Shown: positions 40,941 through 55,000 of the stretch, piece by piece
Layout: every line of letters starts with the position of its first letter
Position numbering within the stretch: position 1 is the stretch's first letter
Source of the DNA: Lytechinus pictus
Taxonomy: Eukaryota; Echinodermata; Echinoidea; Temnopleuroida; Toxopneustidae
DNA: 64,000 bases
Assembly: GCF_037042905.1 (NCBI RefSeq)
Contig: NC_087256.1
Coordinates: 30,457,501 to 30,521,500, forward strand
Direction of reading: 5' to 3'
The notes under the pieces: generated by a model
The model's input: only the letters and a program-made list of their open reading frames with translations
Told to the model about the DNA's origin: nothing
Databases searched by the model: none
Position numbers and translations under genes: made by a program

Positions 40941-41469
40941 TATTATAATTATTTCATTTATTATTTCTACTTGTATTTTTGGGATGTGTGGGAGAGAGAC
41001 TGTAATTTGACATCAGATGAGAAAGGAGAGGGGCGTTTAACCTGATGTTCATCCTGCAGTTCATTCATCCCACAACCTCTCTCTCTTTTGAAACTGAGAC
41101 TGGAAATTCGAAAGGAAAAAATCATTCTGGTGTAAAACATGCCGCTTTGCGTATTTACAAAGACGAGATGGAACAAAAAACCAAGAAAATATTCACTTAT
41201 TGTTTATTTTCCCAGACGAGGCCTCCATTTCTTTTCATTCCCTGAATTCATCATCTCACCACATATAATTATTACGTCGTACCCCCATCCCTTCATTTTG
41301 TTCTCACTCTTTCTACTCCAGTCAAAACACACCTGCCACCAATGTGCGTGTCAGATATGCCGCAGTCTCACCGGCATACAGACTCCAGACCGACCAAAAG
41401 CTATAACGTTATTTCCAATGGCATACCATTAGTCGCTTGGAGATGGGTCCATTTGTGTGTGACTGAGCA

Positions 41470-42661
41470 TCAGACTAGCTAAACTTCTATCAGCCAGAGG
41501 AAGCGTGGGACGTCGGCATGGCAACGTACAAAGGAAGCCCGGATGCGTGTAGACTGTACGTGTTCGGAGAGAAATCCTCCACCACCCCTGTTGGTGCACT
41601 ATCCATGACCAACTCCCATGGATCTATTGATTATAATCAAAAGAATCGGGGTCGCAAGGGGTCCAAATCACCGATTTGGTATAATGGATGCATCCACGAC
41701 GGAATTCTATGCCTGAATGGGTAGACAACACAGCGCGAAATAATAGCACCATTCGGATCAATGTGATTAGATGTGAGGTTGACACAAAGACCTGCTGCTG
41801 ATTCAACTATTGTGTCTCAAAAGCAACGATCGCCCGTAAGTGAGCAATCGAGTGGTGGGCCACAAAAGAGCTTGTTGGCCCAGATGAGCAGTGGATCCTC
41901 TTTCATTAAGGAGTTAAAAAGTTCATTTTTTTCGCCCAAATCTCGGCAGTCAACAACCCCAAGATTCAAAGGTATATCTCTACTCTAGCGATCGATTTGC
42001 TCAAATAGAGGATAGTGTTTTGTCAGAGTAGAATCTTCATTGAGCCTGGTGTAAAAACCTAACAGGACACTTCCATCTAATCTGGAAAAGAAAACTTTGA
42101 CAAGTTTTCATCGATCTCTTTTTCTGGGTCGTCCCAACGGGTGAAGGTCGCTGTGGCATTGCATGGCCAGCGTCATAGGGAAGCTTTGTTTCTGCTTTCT
42201 TCGATCGATATGGATTTTCGACAAACTCGCTTCGCCTGGATAATCTGAAAGGTCGTTATCAGATCAAGGGGTAACTTTCCAAGAGACGGTCATTCATCCA
42301 GTTAACTTCTAAAGTTATACTTTTTGGAGGGATGAAAATACGAACCAAACTGGATGTGCGCAGAAGAAAATGACTTTTATGAATGTTGTTGGAATTGTAT
42401 TCAACAGAAATGTATGAGTGATGATATTGTTTTTGCCCTTTTATTCGAGCATCTCTTTATCAAGAAGTTTCAACGGCGGTATGAACTGTAAACATATTTT
42501 CTACACGATGTCGTCAATGGACGCATTAACTTCTGGAACAGCTCTAAGTCAAAACTCAAGGAATCATGGAATACTATATTTGTGATTACAACATTAGGGA
42601 AGCATGGACTATGACTGGAAGTAAACTATGCAAGTGATATGTTGACGACAATAATCTGATA
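41470..42661 (+). other. Probable 5' leader region of the 42662 gene, with upstream ORFs
   Basis: An ATG ORF at 41518-41724 (68 codons, MATYKGSPDACRLYVFG...) and a second open stretch in the same frame (to 41988, Ser/Gln-rich) precede the main ORF. Base composition here is less AT-rich than the flanks. These may be uORFs, or exons of an alternative 5' end (an aaag|gtatat donor-like site lies near 41970). I do not recognise either peptide. Confidence 0.25.
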
Positions 42662-43496
42662 ATGTCTGAATCAGTTTTCAAAATGTCACCGAGGAACAGA
42701 CCGGGAAGTGATTCGACTTCGGATGGCGAACTTGGCCGCTTTAGAAAGGACTCGTCAACAGCGAGCCAACACTCAAATGATGACTTACACGATCTACCAC
42801 CAATCATCGGGGCTCCGAACAGCACGGTAGCAAACCGATATGCCGTAGAAAACCAGGCAAACTGCACGCAAGCCCAGGGCCAGAAGGAAAACCACCATCC
42901 TGGCGGGATTTTGCCTCTGAATATACGTGCGAACAGTTTATACGAATCTCACCAGAGTAGTCCTTCGCTGAGAAGGCGATTAAAAGTCCTAGTCAGACAA
43001 AAATCGGAACCGGATATGCTTGTCGGGAGGGATCTTGGGTTAAACAGCCCGAGGATGAGGAAGATGATCGCCCCAAGTCCTCCACCCGGGGAATCGCCGC
43101 GGTCCCAAAGCGGATCCGACTGTAACTCACCACGAATAATCCGCAAACCCAGATCCTTTCACGGATACAGCACTTCTCCGCGAACTGCCAAATCGGCGGA
43201 AAACTCGCCGATGCTCGTCCGACGTGCCATCTCGACGGGTCCACAATCTCCCATCTCCAGCCAACCTCCAGGGGGTGAGGCCGTTGATGGAGTCCGACAA
43301 GCTCGGTCCTACTCCACTGGGTCCAGATCGGAAGTACCACTCACTGTTAAGACCTCTGGTCCTGGATCACCCTTTACCAAGAGACGGGAGGTGAACCTTA
43401 GGAAGTCAGCATCGGCCAGCCGACTTGATGCCGATTTTTTACCAGCAGTCAACGGTTCTACGGACGGGTGTGTCGCACAGGCAATGTCTTCACAAG
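42662..43496 (+). CDS. Disordered-protein gene, exon 1
   Basis: 278 codons plus one base, ending at caag|gttagt. RQKSEP fits the R-x-x-S-x-P pattern bound by 14-3-3 proteins when phosphorylated; this is inference. Confidence 0.72.
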
Positions 43497-46400
43497 GTTA
43501 GTATGAAGTAACGTTTAATTTAAGACCAGGGACACGTCTCTTTAGGAACTTATGGTAACTTTGGCATCTTTTTTTAAAGAAACTGACCTCGAAACCCTAC
43601 ATTTTGGTTTGCTTCATGACGATGAAACTATTTACTTAAACATTATCCCCAGACGTTATTCTGGATGATTTTTAAACCTGCCATTGTAGAAAAGTGGTCG
43701 AGATATGCAGATGGGTTAACTTTCATCTCAGTCTTTAATCTTATCTTGATTTCGTAATGTTCATGCCTTCGTGGCATTTTTTTTTCATTCTAAATGGGAG
43801 GAAATATGAAATGAAAAGGATTTGATTAACAAAATATTTATCGGAGAAATAAACATTTGATATTCGAAACCTTCCAACTATATGGTACGGATAATCCTAC
43901 CCTGGAATCGTATCTGCAATTCACTTGTCATCACTATTTCACACTTAAAAATTTCTCTGGAGGCGTCGCGAATGATTGGTCTAACAGCATGAACAGTATG
44001 GGCCTATAACGAGTATATAAATAGTGAAATTCATTTACAACAAGAAAAAGTCATCAACGTCACTGATGCAACTGAGAATGAATTTTACAAATGTGTGAAT
44101 ATTTCATCAAAATGACAGATGAGAACGCATCGATAATGTGGTACAGCAGTTATCGGGAGGAGGGGGGTGCGATTTTATCTTGTTAAGAAATTATGGCTAA
44201 CAAAATGAGGCGATCTGCTTCCCCATGAGATCTGCGACCGAGTTCATTATAAATTCAACTATCAATTCAATCGACGTCTTTGTCATCGTCATCAACATCA
44301 TCATCACCAACGTTATCGTCATCATCATCATCATTATCATCATTATCATCATCATCATTATTATTATCACATTCATCATCATCATCATCATCGTCATCAT
44401 CTTCATCATCACCATCACCTTCATCATATTCATCATTATCACCATCACCATCATCGTCATTATCATCATATTCATATTCATCATCATCATCATATTCATC
44501 ATCATCATATTCATCATCATCATATTCATCATCATCATCATATTCATCATTATCACCATCATTATCATCTCAGCTGGACTTTCCCGACTCTCGCTCCGAT
44601 TTTTGGGGTTAAGGGGCACAGCTGTCTTCTGGTGGTAGGGTGTAGAACCTGTACTGATGACTTTCAGACACTTCGTTTTAATTTACTTTGATGCATACTT
44701 TAACTCTTTTCTTATGTGTTCTTACATCTTGTTGATTTTATTTTCAAATCTTCATAATGTTTTTATGATGGTTTTGTGTTTTTTTACAGTAAAAAAGTAC
44801 ATGTTTTTATGTAGGCTACATATACAATGTAAAACATGCCCAATACAGCCCTTTGGTTGCCATGCACTATTGTTAAAAAAACAATAAAACCCAAAGTAAA
44901 TATAATTGAATTATCATCATCCTTTTCGATAACATTTAAAAACACCAAAGCAAAGAACAGGAGATAGTTTTCACCTTGGCAAAACGTCCTGCATCGAATA
45001 TAAACAATGAACACGTCATAAATATCATAGATTATAATAATACACGAATTAAACCCAAAAAAGACAACAAAACCAAAGAAAATTTGCATTTATTCAGATT
45101 TCATATGTAATGAATGTTCAACTGCGGAAAAATCTCTGACCTATATGTACACCACAGAATGCTTAATTTTTGCCACTCATAGTTGCCCTGTTATAGGTCA
45201 TGGGCAATTTTACCAATCAAATCTCCTCTGCACCTCAAACTAACAATCAAACTCCCTCTTAGCGACCGAAGCCATATGTTTTCCTTCGATTATTAAAAAT
45301 AAAAATATTTTTTAGTGTAGATATTCGGCCATCATGGTAACGATTGATTGACCTCGAAAAGCCGAGATCGTAATGTTTCTCCGGTATTCATCGAGCTCGG
45401 AATAGCACCTGCATTCTCCGTTTACCTTAAATGGAAACAATCCCACTCTTCCGTTCTTATGCAGTTCAAACAACACCTCAGAAAGTCAAGGGTTGTGGCT
45501 CCCAAGCCTGGTTGAGAAAAGGCCTAAATTCATTTTATGTGTAGATTAACCTTTCGAATTATACGATGAGAAATCAGCAGGTGATTCTCTAAACACATAA
45601 ATACTCTAAGGAAAAAATTATAGTGTCACCTTAATTTGATAAGTATAGGGTCTGTATGATATCTTTCATTTGTAGATCCTGACAGTAAGAAGTGAATGAT
45701 AATGGTTCACTATGAAAATTATTGTATTTGACACCGGATTGAGACAGATCATATTGACCAATTTATCTGCGAGATATATCAAATTTAAGTTAGGATGGAA
45801 TATTAATCTTTGTCGATGGTGTCCAAATTGAAAGAAAAAAATGATAGGGTGTTGGATAAGGAAAAACCATGCGATATGAAAACAAAAATAATCTAGTGCA
45901 TCCAAAACATGTTCAAGAAATCTGACACTCAAGCTTAAAATTATACTAGTTAAACCTTATGCTTAATGACTAGATTTAACAAAATAAAAAGACTTTTAGT
46001 AAAAATAGAAATATAAATTAAAACTCGATTGGTCAACCCCATTAGATAATTTATGTTCTGGCCTAATTCGTGGTTATTATGTTCGAAGTAACGAACGAGA
46101 GGGGGTTTTGACACGAAGAGCTCATGATTGTAGGAACATGATTGTATCAAAATGAAATAGGACAATAAATTTAGTAAATATTGGCAACATACAGTGATTG
46201 TTACAGATCTAAACGGAAAGATTTCAGCGTTTCCGAGATTGAATAAACCTCCAGGCGTTAATTTCCATTAGGAGGAAATCGATTTATTGTTTTGCCTCAT
46301 TTTGTAGCATTTTGGAGTAAGAAACAATGCAAGAATGACGTCAATACGAGACTAAAAAAATGGCTTTTCAGAGAGCAAAGATCTGTATCACGCACCAATT

Positions 46401-48647
46401 CATTAGAAATGCCCAAGGGATGAGGAATTACCTAATGCTACGGTAACATCAACGAAACAGAATCCAGACAGATAAAATCCATCTTGTTATATACTCAATA
46501 ACAGTTTAGAATAGGCTTTCTTGGTGTGACTTTGCCAAAAGATTCATTGAGAATATAATGATGGGACCTATATAATTCCCCAGACACTTATTTGTTAACC
46601 CCCAGGAAAAGTACCCTTTTTCGAAGAAAACTGGGACAATAATGTATTTGCTTCACCAATCTGCCCCGCAGCACTGGTCAACAAGTGAGAATGGATCGGG
46701 AAGAAGTCAGTATTGTACATCCAAATTAAAATAACGAATGGCAATTCTTTAACATGATAATGCAAAATTTAACAAATGGACGATAACGAAAAAGGGGCGG
46801 ACGGATGGACGACCTGAAAATATAATGCCTGCTGTGACATGTATACTCCATTCAATTCAGTTACATTAATCTATTTCAGATATTTTTTATTAAAATATAT
46901 AAAACAAATGTGAAAAAATAGGTGATGCCTTAAGAAGGTGAGGCTTGTCGAGATGGGAGTAGGAATAATACAAGATAATAATGATTTGTCGGTCCATGAT
47001 AGATTTATTTCACAATCAGTGACCAGTAACTGTATTTGAATCCCGAAGAGTTGTTTTATAGCGAGTCAGATTCAAATTCTTCAGCTTTATAAGGTATCCG
47101 TGTTAAGATGGGTTAAGCCAGATTTAAAGAATCCGTTAATAAGGCCCTTGTAAATAAACAATGAACTCTGGTTAAATAAAGAAACTAGTGTCATTCAAGG
47201 TAGAACTAAATCAAAATTACACCAAAACATATAGATTTATCTCAGTATGAATATGAATTCAAATGGTAGGTATATGACGTGTATCAGAAAGCAAGACATC
47301 GAGATAAATAGAGCAATATATAAGTTTGTATAAGACGAATTACTGGTTATTCAGCACTCCAAATGACCCAAGCCTTGGAAAAATAACGAGTAAACAAACC
47401 GCTTAGGAAAAATGATAATGGGTCAATTTGGTTCAGTTGGTAAATAAGAAAAATATTTAGATTATTATGTTAGTCTCTCCGTTTCGCCATTAATTAGATA
47501 AGAGTCGCAATATTAGTAAGGCAATCAAAGAAAATCTCCGGGAGAATGACCAGTCACTATTCAACTTGTTTTTTTTAAAGAGATTTTGTGTCTCGCCTAG
47601 CTGCTCAGGTCGTTTCGCTTGAAGAATATACGGGGATGGTGGAAAAAAGTTTGGACCGAAAAGTATTTAGATCATGCGAGAAGAATTTTGAAACTTATTT
47701 AATTGAGCGTATTGACTGTGATTCCTACAACGAATAACCTAAAATTATATATTTTTTTCCAGAAAAAGTGGTGATGTTTATCAGCGACAAACATAATTTA
47801 TCAAGACCTACCCTTTTAAGGTAATACGGACCGGCTGAAATGAGTGAAAGCGAAATTAGTTCATAATTTTCGTTTCATAAAGTGGATATAAACAGATCCA
47901 CCTGTGAATAAGGCGCTGTGGCAGCTGTTTATTATCCACAAATAAAAAACAGGAAGTGTTACCGATTTCTTTATGATTAATGTCTCCATTTGTAGTTTCT
48001 TACACAATTATTTTATTCTTTAATGCAGTTTTTGCATTCCTCAAAAATCGGGTTTAGTAAAATAATTATTATGCTAAAAACACAACAAAACATATATTGA
48101 ATTTTCTTAAACACTTGTTGAAAATTAAGTTTTTCATATAAAAAGTAATATATAGTCTAAGAGAAAATAGATTGTTTTTTTTTCTATGTTTCACTGAATA
48201 GACTAATTAGGTTACATCAGAGCCAATCACGATCAATTACGGTGCTTCTGAAGAAAAATGCATGAGGTTCGAAGAACGCTGTTGAGTCTTTCTCATATCG
48301 ATTTATGATAAAACCTTTCGGGTAATTGTAATCAAATTGTAGTGCAATGACCTTAAATTGCCCGAGGCGATCGTTATTTTGTTTCGTTATTCTGTAAGCA
48401 CATAAAATACTAAACGTAAAGTTGTTTAAAATCATAGCTTCTTAGATCAGAAAGAAATGTACATATGTGTTTGTATTACTTGAGTATTTTGTTAGGGTCA
48501 ATAACTCGAAACGTACTTCATGTTAATCTACCGGTATATATGGAAACTCTATACTCTATACTCTTTTACTAGTCAAAGTTGTGTTAACATGTTTAGTTTG
48601 ATTTGATAATAATGACGATAATAACAATATTACCACTACTACTACTG

Positions 48648-48719
<72 letters not shown>

Positions 48720-48741
48720 GTACTACTACTACTACTACTGA

Positions 48742-48781
<40 letters not shown>

Positions 48782-48866
48782 GCTACTACTACTACTGCTA
48801 CTTCTACTACTACTACTACTACTACTACTGCTACTGCTACTACTACTATTACTGCTACTACTACTT

Positions 48867-48942
<76 letters not shown>

Positions 48943-49039
48943 TACTGCTACTACTACTACTACTACTGCTACTACTACTACTACTACTATATACTACTAC
49001 TACTTCTACTACTACTAATACTACTACTACTACTACTAT

Positions 49040-49088
<49 letters not shown>

Positions 49089-52000
49089 GCTACTACTTAT
49101 GATAACCATATATGGCGTTTTTAAGAAATCACGAATCTCGCATTTCTATCTTGAAATTTATTGGAGAATACGATGATATCGAGCACGTTAAACACAATTC
49201 TCTACTCTTAATATATGATTTTCTTCGTCCCTTTTGTATAGATTCTATAGTTCCATCTTAAAGATACAAATGAATGTAACTCAGCGAATCATCGACTTTG
49301 AAGATGGCCGAAGAAAACCACAAGAAGACCGCCATTTTACCAAATAATTCAATATTCAAAATGAGAAAAAGTATTACTCCATCAATGTCTTGCTTTCAAG
49401 ATCCAATCGAAGAAAGGCCAGTAATTGCAGTATCATAATGCCCTGCTTTGATCTTTTGTCAAGTCCAACCTTAAGGACCAAATGCTGTGGATATAAATAG
49501 TTTTCTTAAAACCTTTTCTTTCAATCGGCACGATCAATACCTAAAAAAAGTGAATCGTTGGGGATGAAAATAAGGATAGGCTTGAGAGCAGTGAGGATTA
49601 TCACTGAGTCATTTGCAAAGAAACTTATCTCGAGTTCAATACGATCATAGACTTGACAATGAGGTTTAAAGCCGTTCACTTAGGGAACTCTTCTTTTCAG
49701 CGAAAACAAAGGTCTTTATTCTGCGTCAACACTCAAAGCGATGTCTTCTGGACCTTGAAGTTCAGATCTAGGTCAAAGTATATTTTACAGCCATTCATCG
49801 ATGATAAGAAGTGACCAACAGTTCTCTAAATCTTCAATGGCCATTTTCACACAATAGCCGAAGCATTCTTTAGTCTTTTATCTCGATCATGGACCTACCA
49901 TGTAGCAGGTCCATGATCTCGATCAACAACACTCTCCCCACTCTGGAAACTATTTTGTTTTCCTTATAATGTGTAGGCCTATATATAGTGCATTGGACGC
50001 CCAAGTGGGTATGTCTCGCCTGCATTAATAATTAATTATTAAACCGTGTTATCTCTACCCAAGAGGGAAATAATGTAGATTGAAGGTCTAAAGCGTATTT
50101 TTACACTAATTTACCGAATTATTTCATCAAGGAGTCAGGACTATATTAAACTGGGAAATTCATTAGACAACTTTCCTACTATTGAAACTCCAAGCGTTTT
50201 TAGGTCAAAAGAAGCACCTGCCGAATAGATGTTGGGTAAGGTTGAGAAGGATAAAATGATAAACGGGGTTCAGTATGAAAAACAAACTTGGGAAGCATTG
50301 ATCAACGACACCTTGCTTAACTTTGGGTCCTCTTTCGATGTCCTTTTGTAAGTAGTATAGAGCAAGTTTGGTCCACTGCAGGCATTTTTATCAGCTGACT
50401 CTTGCAAAAGAAACTTTTTGTAGAGTGCGGGTATAAAATGTGCACGTTTACCAAACTATTTTCAAGTAAAAATGATAAGTATATATGATTACAGTATAGA
50501 CACTTACATATATGTCGGGCTAGGTTGCTATGTGAACATGGGATGAAGTTCGAAACAAGTCGGATGTTAAGGAATTCGGCAACTTCTATGTCTCTCTGAA
50601 CATCATACACCTACTTCGAGCTAGAAGTAATTTATTTTATCTATCCATTACCATAACAATGAACCATTTCCTTTCCGACATGCTTTCACAATGCTTTCGG
50701 TCTGATTATTGTAAAAAAGTATGATTCTTTAAAAATTGTAAAAAGGATGATTCTTTAAAAATTGTACAAACTATTAAATTTCTTGTTATATCAAATACCT
50801 GAATGGTAGTAAGTATATCACAGGAAGAAAGGATAAATGACACTCGTCCTAAAACAAAGACAAATCTGTATGACGTTCGTCTTCAGAAGATGTGAATATA
50901 TTATAGACCATTTACAAATACACTCCAACCTAAATACAACCCCTCACATTAACATGCACCAACCCATACCACACACTCAAATTTCTTTTTATCAAACTGA
51001 AATTTTTTTTGTAAAAAAAAATCACAAATCGTTGTGCATCCAATTTTTTTTTAATACAAAAGTTGGTAGAGTCATATTTCAACCAACTTATAGGTCACTT
51101 TTTAAAATCTTTCTGAGAATTCATTCATCCTCACACAAACAAAATGATTGCTTTTAAGTTTGTATAACTATGTCTTTTAAACGTTTTTTTAACTTCTTTT
51201 AATAAGAACAACAACAAAAAGCAGAAAAATTACTCTTGACTTATTCCGGTTTTTCTTCATTGAGTAATGATAATCTAAATACAATAAGAAAAAGAAAATA
51301 TATCTTCCACTTGAAGGTTTGTTTTCATTTTTTTGGTTCGGTTGGATAATAATACACATTTGTAAGTTTGGTTTAGTGTTCAGTTTACTAGGGAATAAAC
51401 TATTAGAGAGAAGGGAATATAACTAATTCAGTTTCTCAATGTCAATAATATTATTAATATTGTGGTAATTCTATGGAGAAAATCCTCTGGTGTTTAGTTT
51501 GAGTTGATAATTTATGGTGTCCTTTTCTTTTCTATGAAATGTTACTTATTTTGTATAATAACACACGCTATAACATATTCTTGACTGCGGATGACAATGA
51601 GATGTGAAAACCTGTCTAGGATTCGTTAAGATTATATTTTTGATATGAAATATAATCTCTGAATTGAACGTAGTTTAATTACACCATGTTTTATTGTGTC
51701 AGTTGTTGTAATTATTATTTATTAACGTGTGCCTTGGCGTAAATCATGCATGATTTTGTGTTCAATTTAGGAACACTCTAATTACTTTTTGGTAAAAAAA
51801 GGTCTGAGCGATTTTTTTTCCTTTTTATTAATTTTCCCCCATGAACACAATTTCGAGTTTAATTGAGCTTAAAAGTACGGCCACTTATTGATTACATAAC
51901 ACACTGCATGACTGAGAATATTATTTCCAAACTAATTCTGAAAAAACGAAAGTTATTCTCATTTAAAAATTATTAACTTCATTATGATGGGGATGAAAAG

Positions 52001-55000
52001 GCAATCGCGAAGAGCTTGTCCAAAATCTCAAGAAATCGATATAAAATGCTTTCACCACTTTGTTAATTATTCTGTGACGTGAAATGATGTTGACCTCTTG
52101 TAATCTAGATTACAGATCTAGATCTAGATCAGTAATCCCTTTACAAGTACATGTACATGTATTAAGTTTCTCTTTCTCTAAAAGCGACAAAATAAATGGC
52201 AGGAACTCATACAGCGCTTTTAACATGATTTAGACTGAGACAATGTTACAGACAGAGTGATTATTTAGTTTAAAAAGATATATATATGTACGTCGTTGAG
52301 ATTAAGAAAAAAATTGTGATTTTGATAAAGTGCCTAGTATATATATTCTCAATGTAAGGAAAATGTACCTGATTTCTTTTAAAACTTTCAAATGAAAAAA
52401 AACATATTAATATGAACTTGTTAGACCTGAATGAGGGGATTCATTTGAATTAAAATGGACGGTTTCACCTATGGATAGATGTCACATTTTGATCACGTCA
52501 TTTGTAATTATTGTTCATTAACTCCTTACACTTTTCTTGCTAAATATCGATTGCAGTCGAACGTTCATGAAACAACGAGACAAAAGCTTCGAGAATGAAG
52601 CTCGGATGTAAATTGAAAATACAACATCACAAAATCGATAGCAAAATAAGAAGAGACGACACCATGATAATGAGCTAGAATCTTCTTAATTCTCTTCAGT
52701 GGTATTAGTTTTCGCAGTAATGCTAATCAAAAACATTTATCGCATCATTTTGACTTCTTAGAAAACAGACGGATTATGAATGTTTACTCAGTGATTGGAA
52801 ATGAATACTAGAATGAATATCACTTTAAATATGCAACCAGATTGTGTTTTTTTAAACAGTTATTCGTATGACAGGTACGAAATCGTATGAGTCAAAAGAT
52901 TAAAACCACGCACATGACAAACGAAAGAAGATTAATCTCCACCACAACCCGAACAACCTCATGCTCAAGTTTTGGCGATGAAAACAACGATACAACCGTT
53001 GTGAGGTGCTCATAACTATTTTGTTCTGCAGTAACCCCCCCCCCAAAAAAAAAAAAACAAGTACAGGGATGTCCTACAATGAGTAGGCATACATGTGAGT
53101 TATACCATGGAAGTAGGGAAGATAATCTTTACTGGACAGTGGATTTCAACTTTCTTTGAAAGTAGAGCGAATGGAAAAAGGGACGAGAGACAAGAGAGAG
53201 TCGTTTTTTTAATCAATAATAGCGAGTTTTCCCATCGCCACTCAAAACGAATTCGAGAACACAGTAAATGTATCGAAAATGCCCGTCAGATCACAATGAA
53301 CAGCTGAGAGGTCTTTGACGAAAATTGGTGAACCGGAACAGCAGATCGTCCCAAGTTTCGGAGATGATGGAAAATGGCAAACCTGTCGCTTGTCCAGAGT
53401 CCAGGACTTTCCTGCTGTTTTGGTTCATCAATAATTTTTCGACAAAGACTTTTTGGTTGTTCATTGTCATGAAGGGCAGTTCACAATACATTTTCTATGT
53501 TCTTGAACGCGTTTTGCGTCACCGTCACGAAAACTCCCTCATACGAGAATATTCATATCGCTTTTCAAAGAAACTTGCCCCATTCTCTTACACATTCGAT
53601 CAGAAGCAGGCATGTTTCTATTGTATCATGGTGCCAACGATTGACAAGGAATCAAAAGCATTCGTGACATCGATCCACTCTTAAACAATCCAAACTCTGC
53701 ACGCATCGTGAATTCAAACAAAAGAATTGGTTTTATTTTGAAACATCTTCCCCCACACAGCGTCTAGACTCAGATATCATTGGACGAAATCGATTAGTTA
53801 TGAAGCACGAGGTTGTACGTGATGTTTATGTTATGGGTGGGGGATTCTATACGTGCCACATGCACGATCAATGGCAATGACAGTCGAAGTAATAAATTTG
53901 TTATACTAAATCATCATATTTGTTATACTAAATCAACCCAGTGGACATATCTGATATTTCGAAATTAATGTTACGGTCACGAATACCTCTTCGAACACTG
54001 CAGGCCTACCAACGATTTTATACCAGTTAATGCTATGGATAAAAAAATTTCGTACGGTGTTTGTAAAGCCTGTGTTACACCGTAACCGAATCAACTACGA
54101 ATCCATCCGAATACATGTATTCGGGTGGTTTCGGAAGTATTCTGTTCTCCCTCCGCGAATGCGAGAAAATTCGGGAGGGATTCGGGAACATTCGGAATCC
54201 ACCGAAACCATCCGAATCCGGCCGTATTCGGGCAGAATCGGTCCAAATTTATTTGGGAAAATTCGATTTTGGTGTAACCCGGCCAGACCGAAGCATAACT
54301 TTACTTTCATGCTCTGCTTTTCATCCTTATCGTTTCTTCTCACTGGAGCCTGTTGCATAAATGTAACTTTTATGGTAACTTTACCATCCAATGGTAAATT
54401 CCATGGAATCCTTGATTTTGATTGGTTGTTGAGCATTGTAACACCACTGGATTGCAAAGTTACCATAATAGTAACTTTTATGCAACGGGGCCTGGAGGCC
54501 GTTTCATAAAGCTGTTCGTAAGTTAAGAGTGACTTTAAGAACGACTTGTGATCATTTCTTGTGGTAATTGATATTCTCCTTCATATGTTTATTGGTGAAC
54601 CAGTCGTTCTTAGAGTCGCTCTTAAAGGAGAATGAAACTCTTGGAGCAAGTTAGCTTTTGTGAAAGCAGAAAAATCAAAGAATGAGATCAACAAAAGTTT
54701 GAGTAAAATAGGACTAGCAATAGAAGAGTTATGAGCATTTGAATGTCGAGATCACTAATGCTATGGAGATCCTCCCATTGGCAATGCGACCAAGATCTAT
54801 GATGTCACAGATGAACAACTCTCCCCTTTTGGACACTGAAAATATACCCCAAAACATCTCTTTTTGCTCATTCTAATCATATGACAAACGATTCATCAAT
54901 GATATAATGTTGTGAAACCTCTGTACTTGTCCTCTCATAAAGAGAACACCTCACCTTGTGATAGACTCTATAAAAGTGAGAATATAAGTGAAATAAGTAC

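Larger units (their letters stand above)
43497..54065. other. Most of the 12.26 kb intron of the disordered-protein gene
   Basis: It holds (ATC)n at 44285-44575, (CTA)n at 48633-49100, a 12-bp perfect hairpin at 49885-49918, a palindromic ctagat cluster near 52105-52135, and a foldback element at 53223. I see no gene in the intervals 44640-48600 and 49130-53200. Confidence 0.45.

Noticed and set aside
42949-43340. Minus-strand ORFs opposite exon 1 of the disordered-protein gene
   Set aside because: The plus-strand frame is far longer and joins in phase with exon 2. The antisense frames have no family features.
44197-44638. Poly-Met, poly-Ile and poly-Ser frames
   Set aside because: Artefacts of the (ATC)n array.
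48603-49124. 173-codon poly-Leu/poly-Thr frame
   Set aside because: Pure translation of (CTA)n with no other coding signal.
53095-53684. ORFs of 66-119 codons on both strands
   Set aside because: They fall in or across the foldback element at 53223, whose inverted arms create paired open frames.
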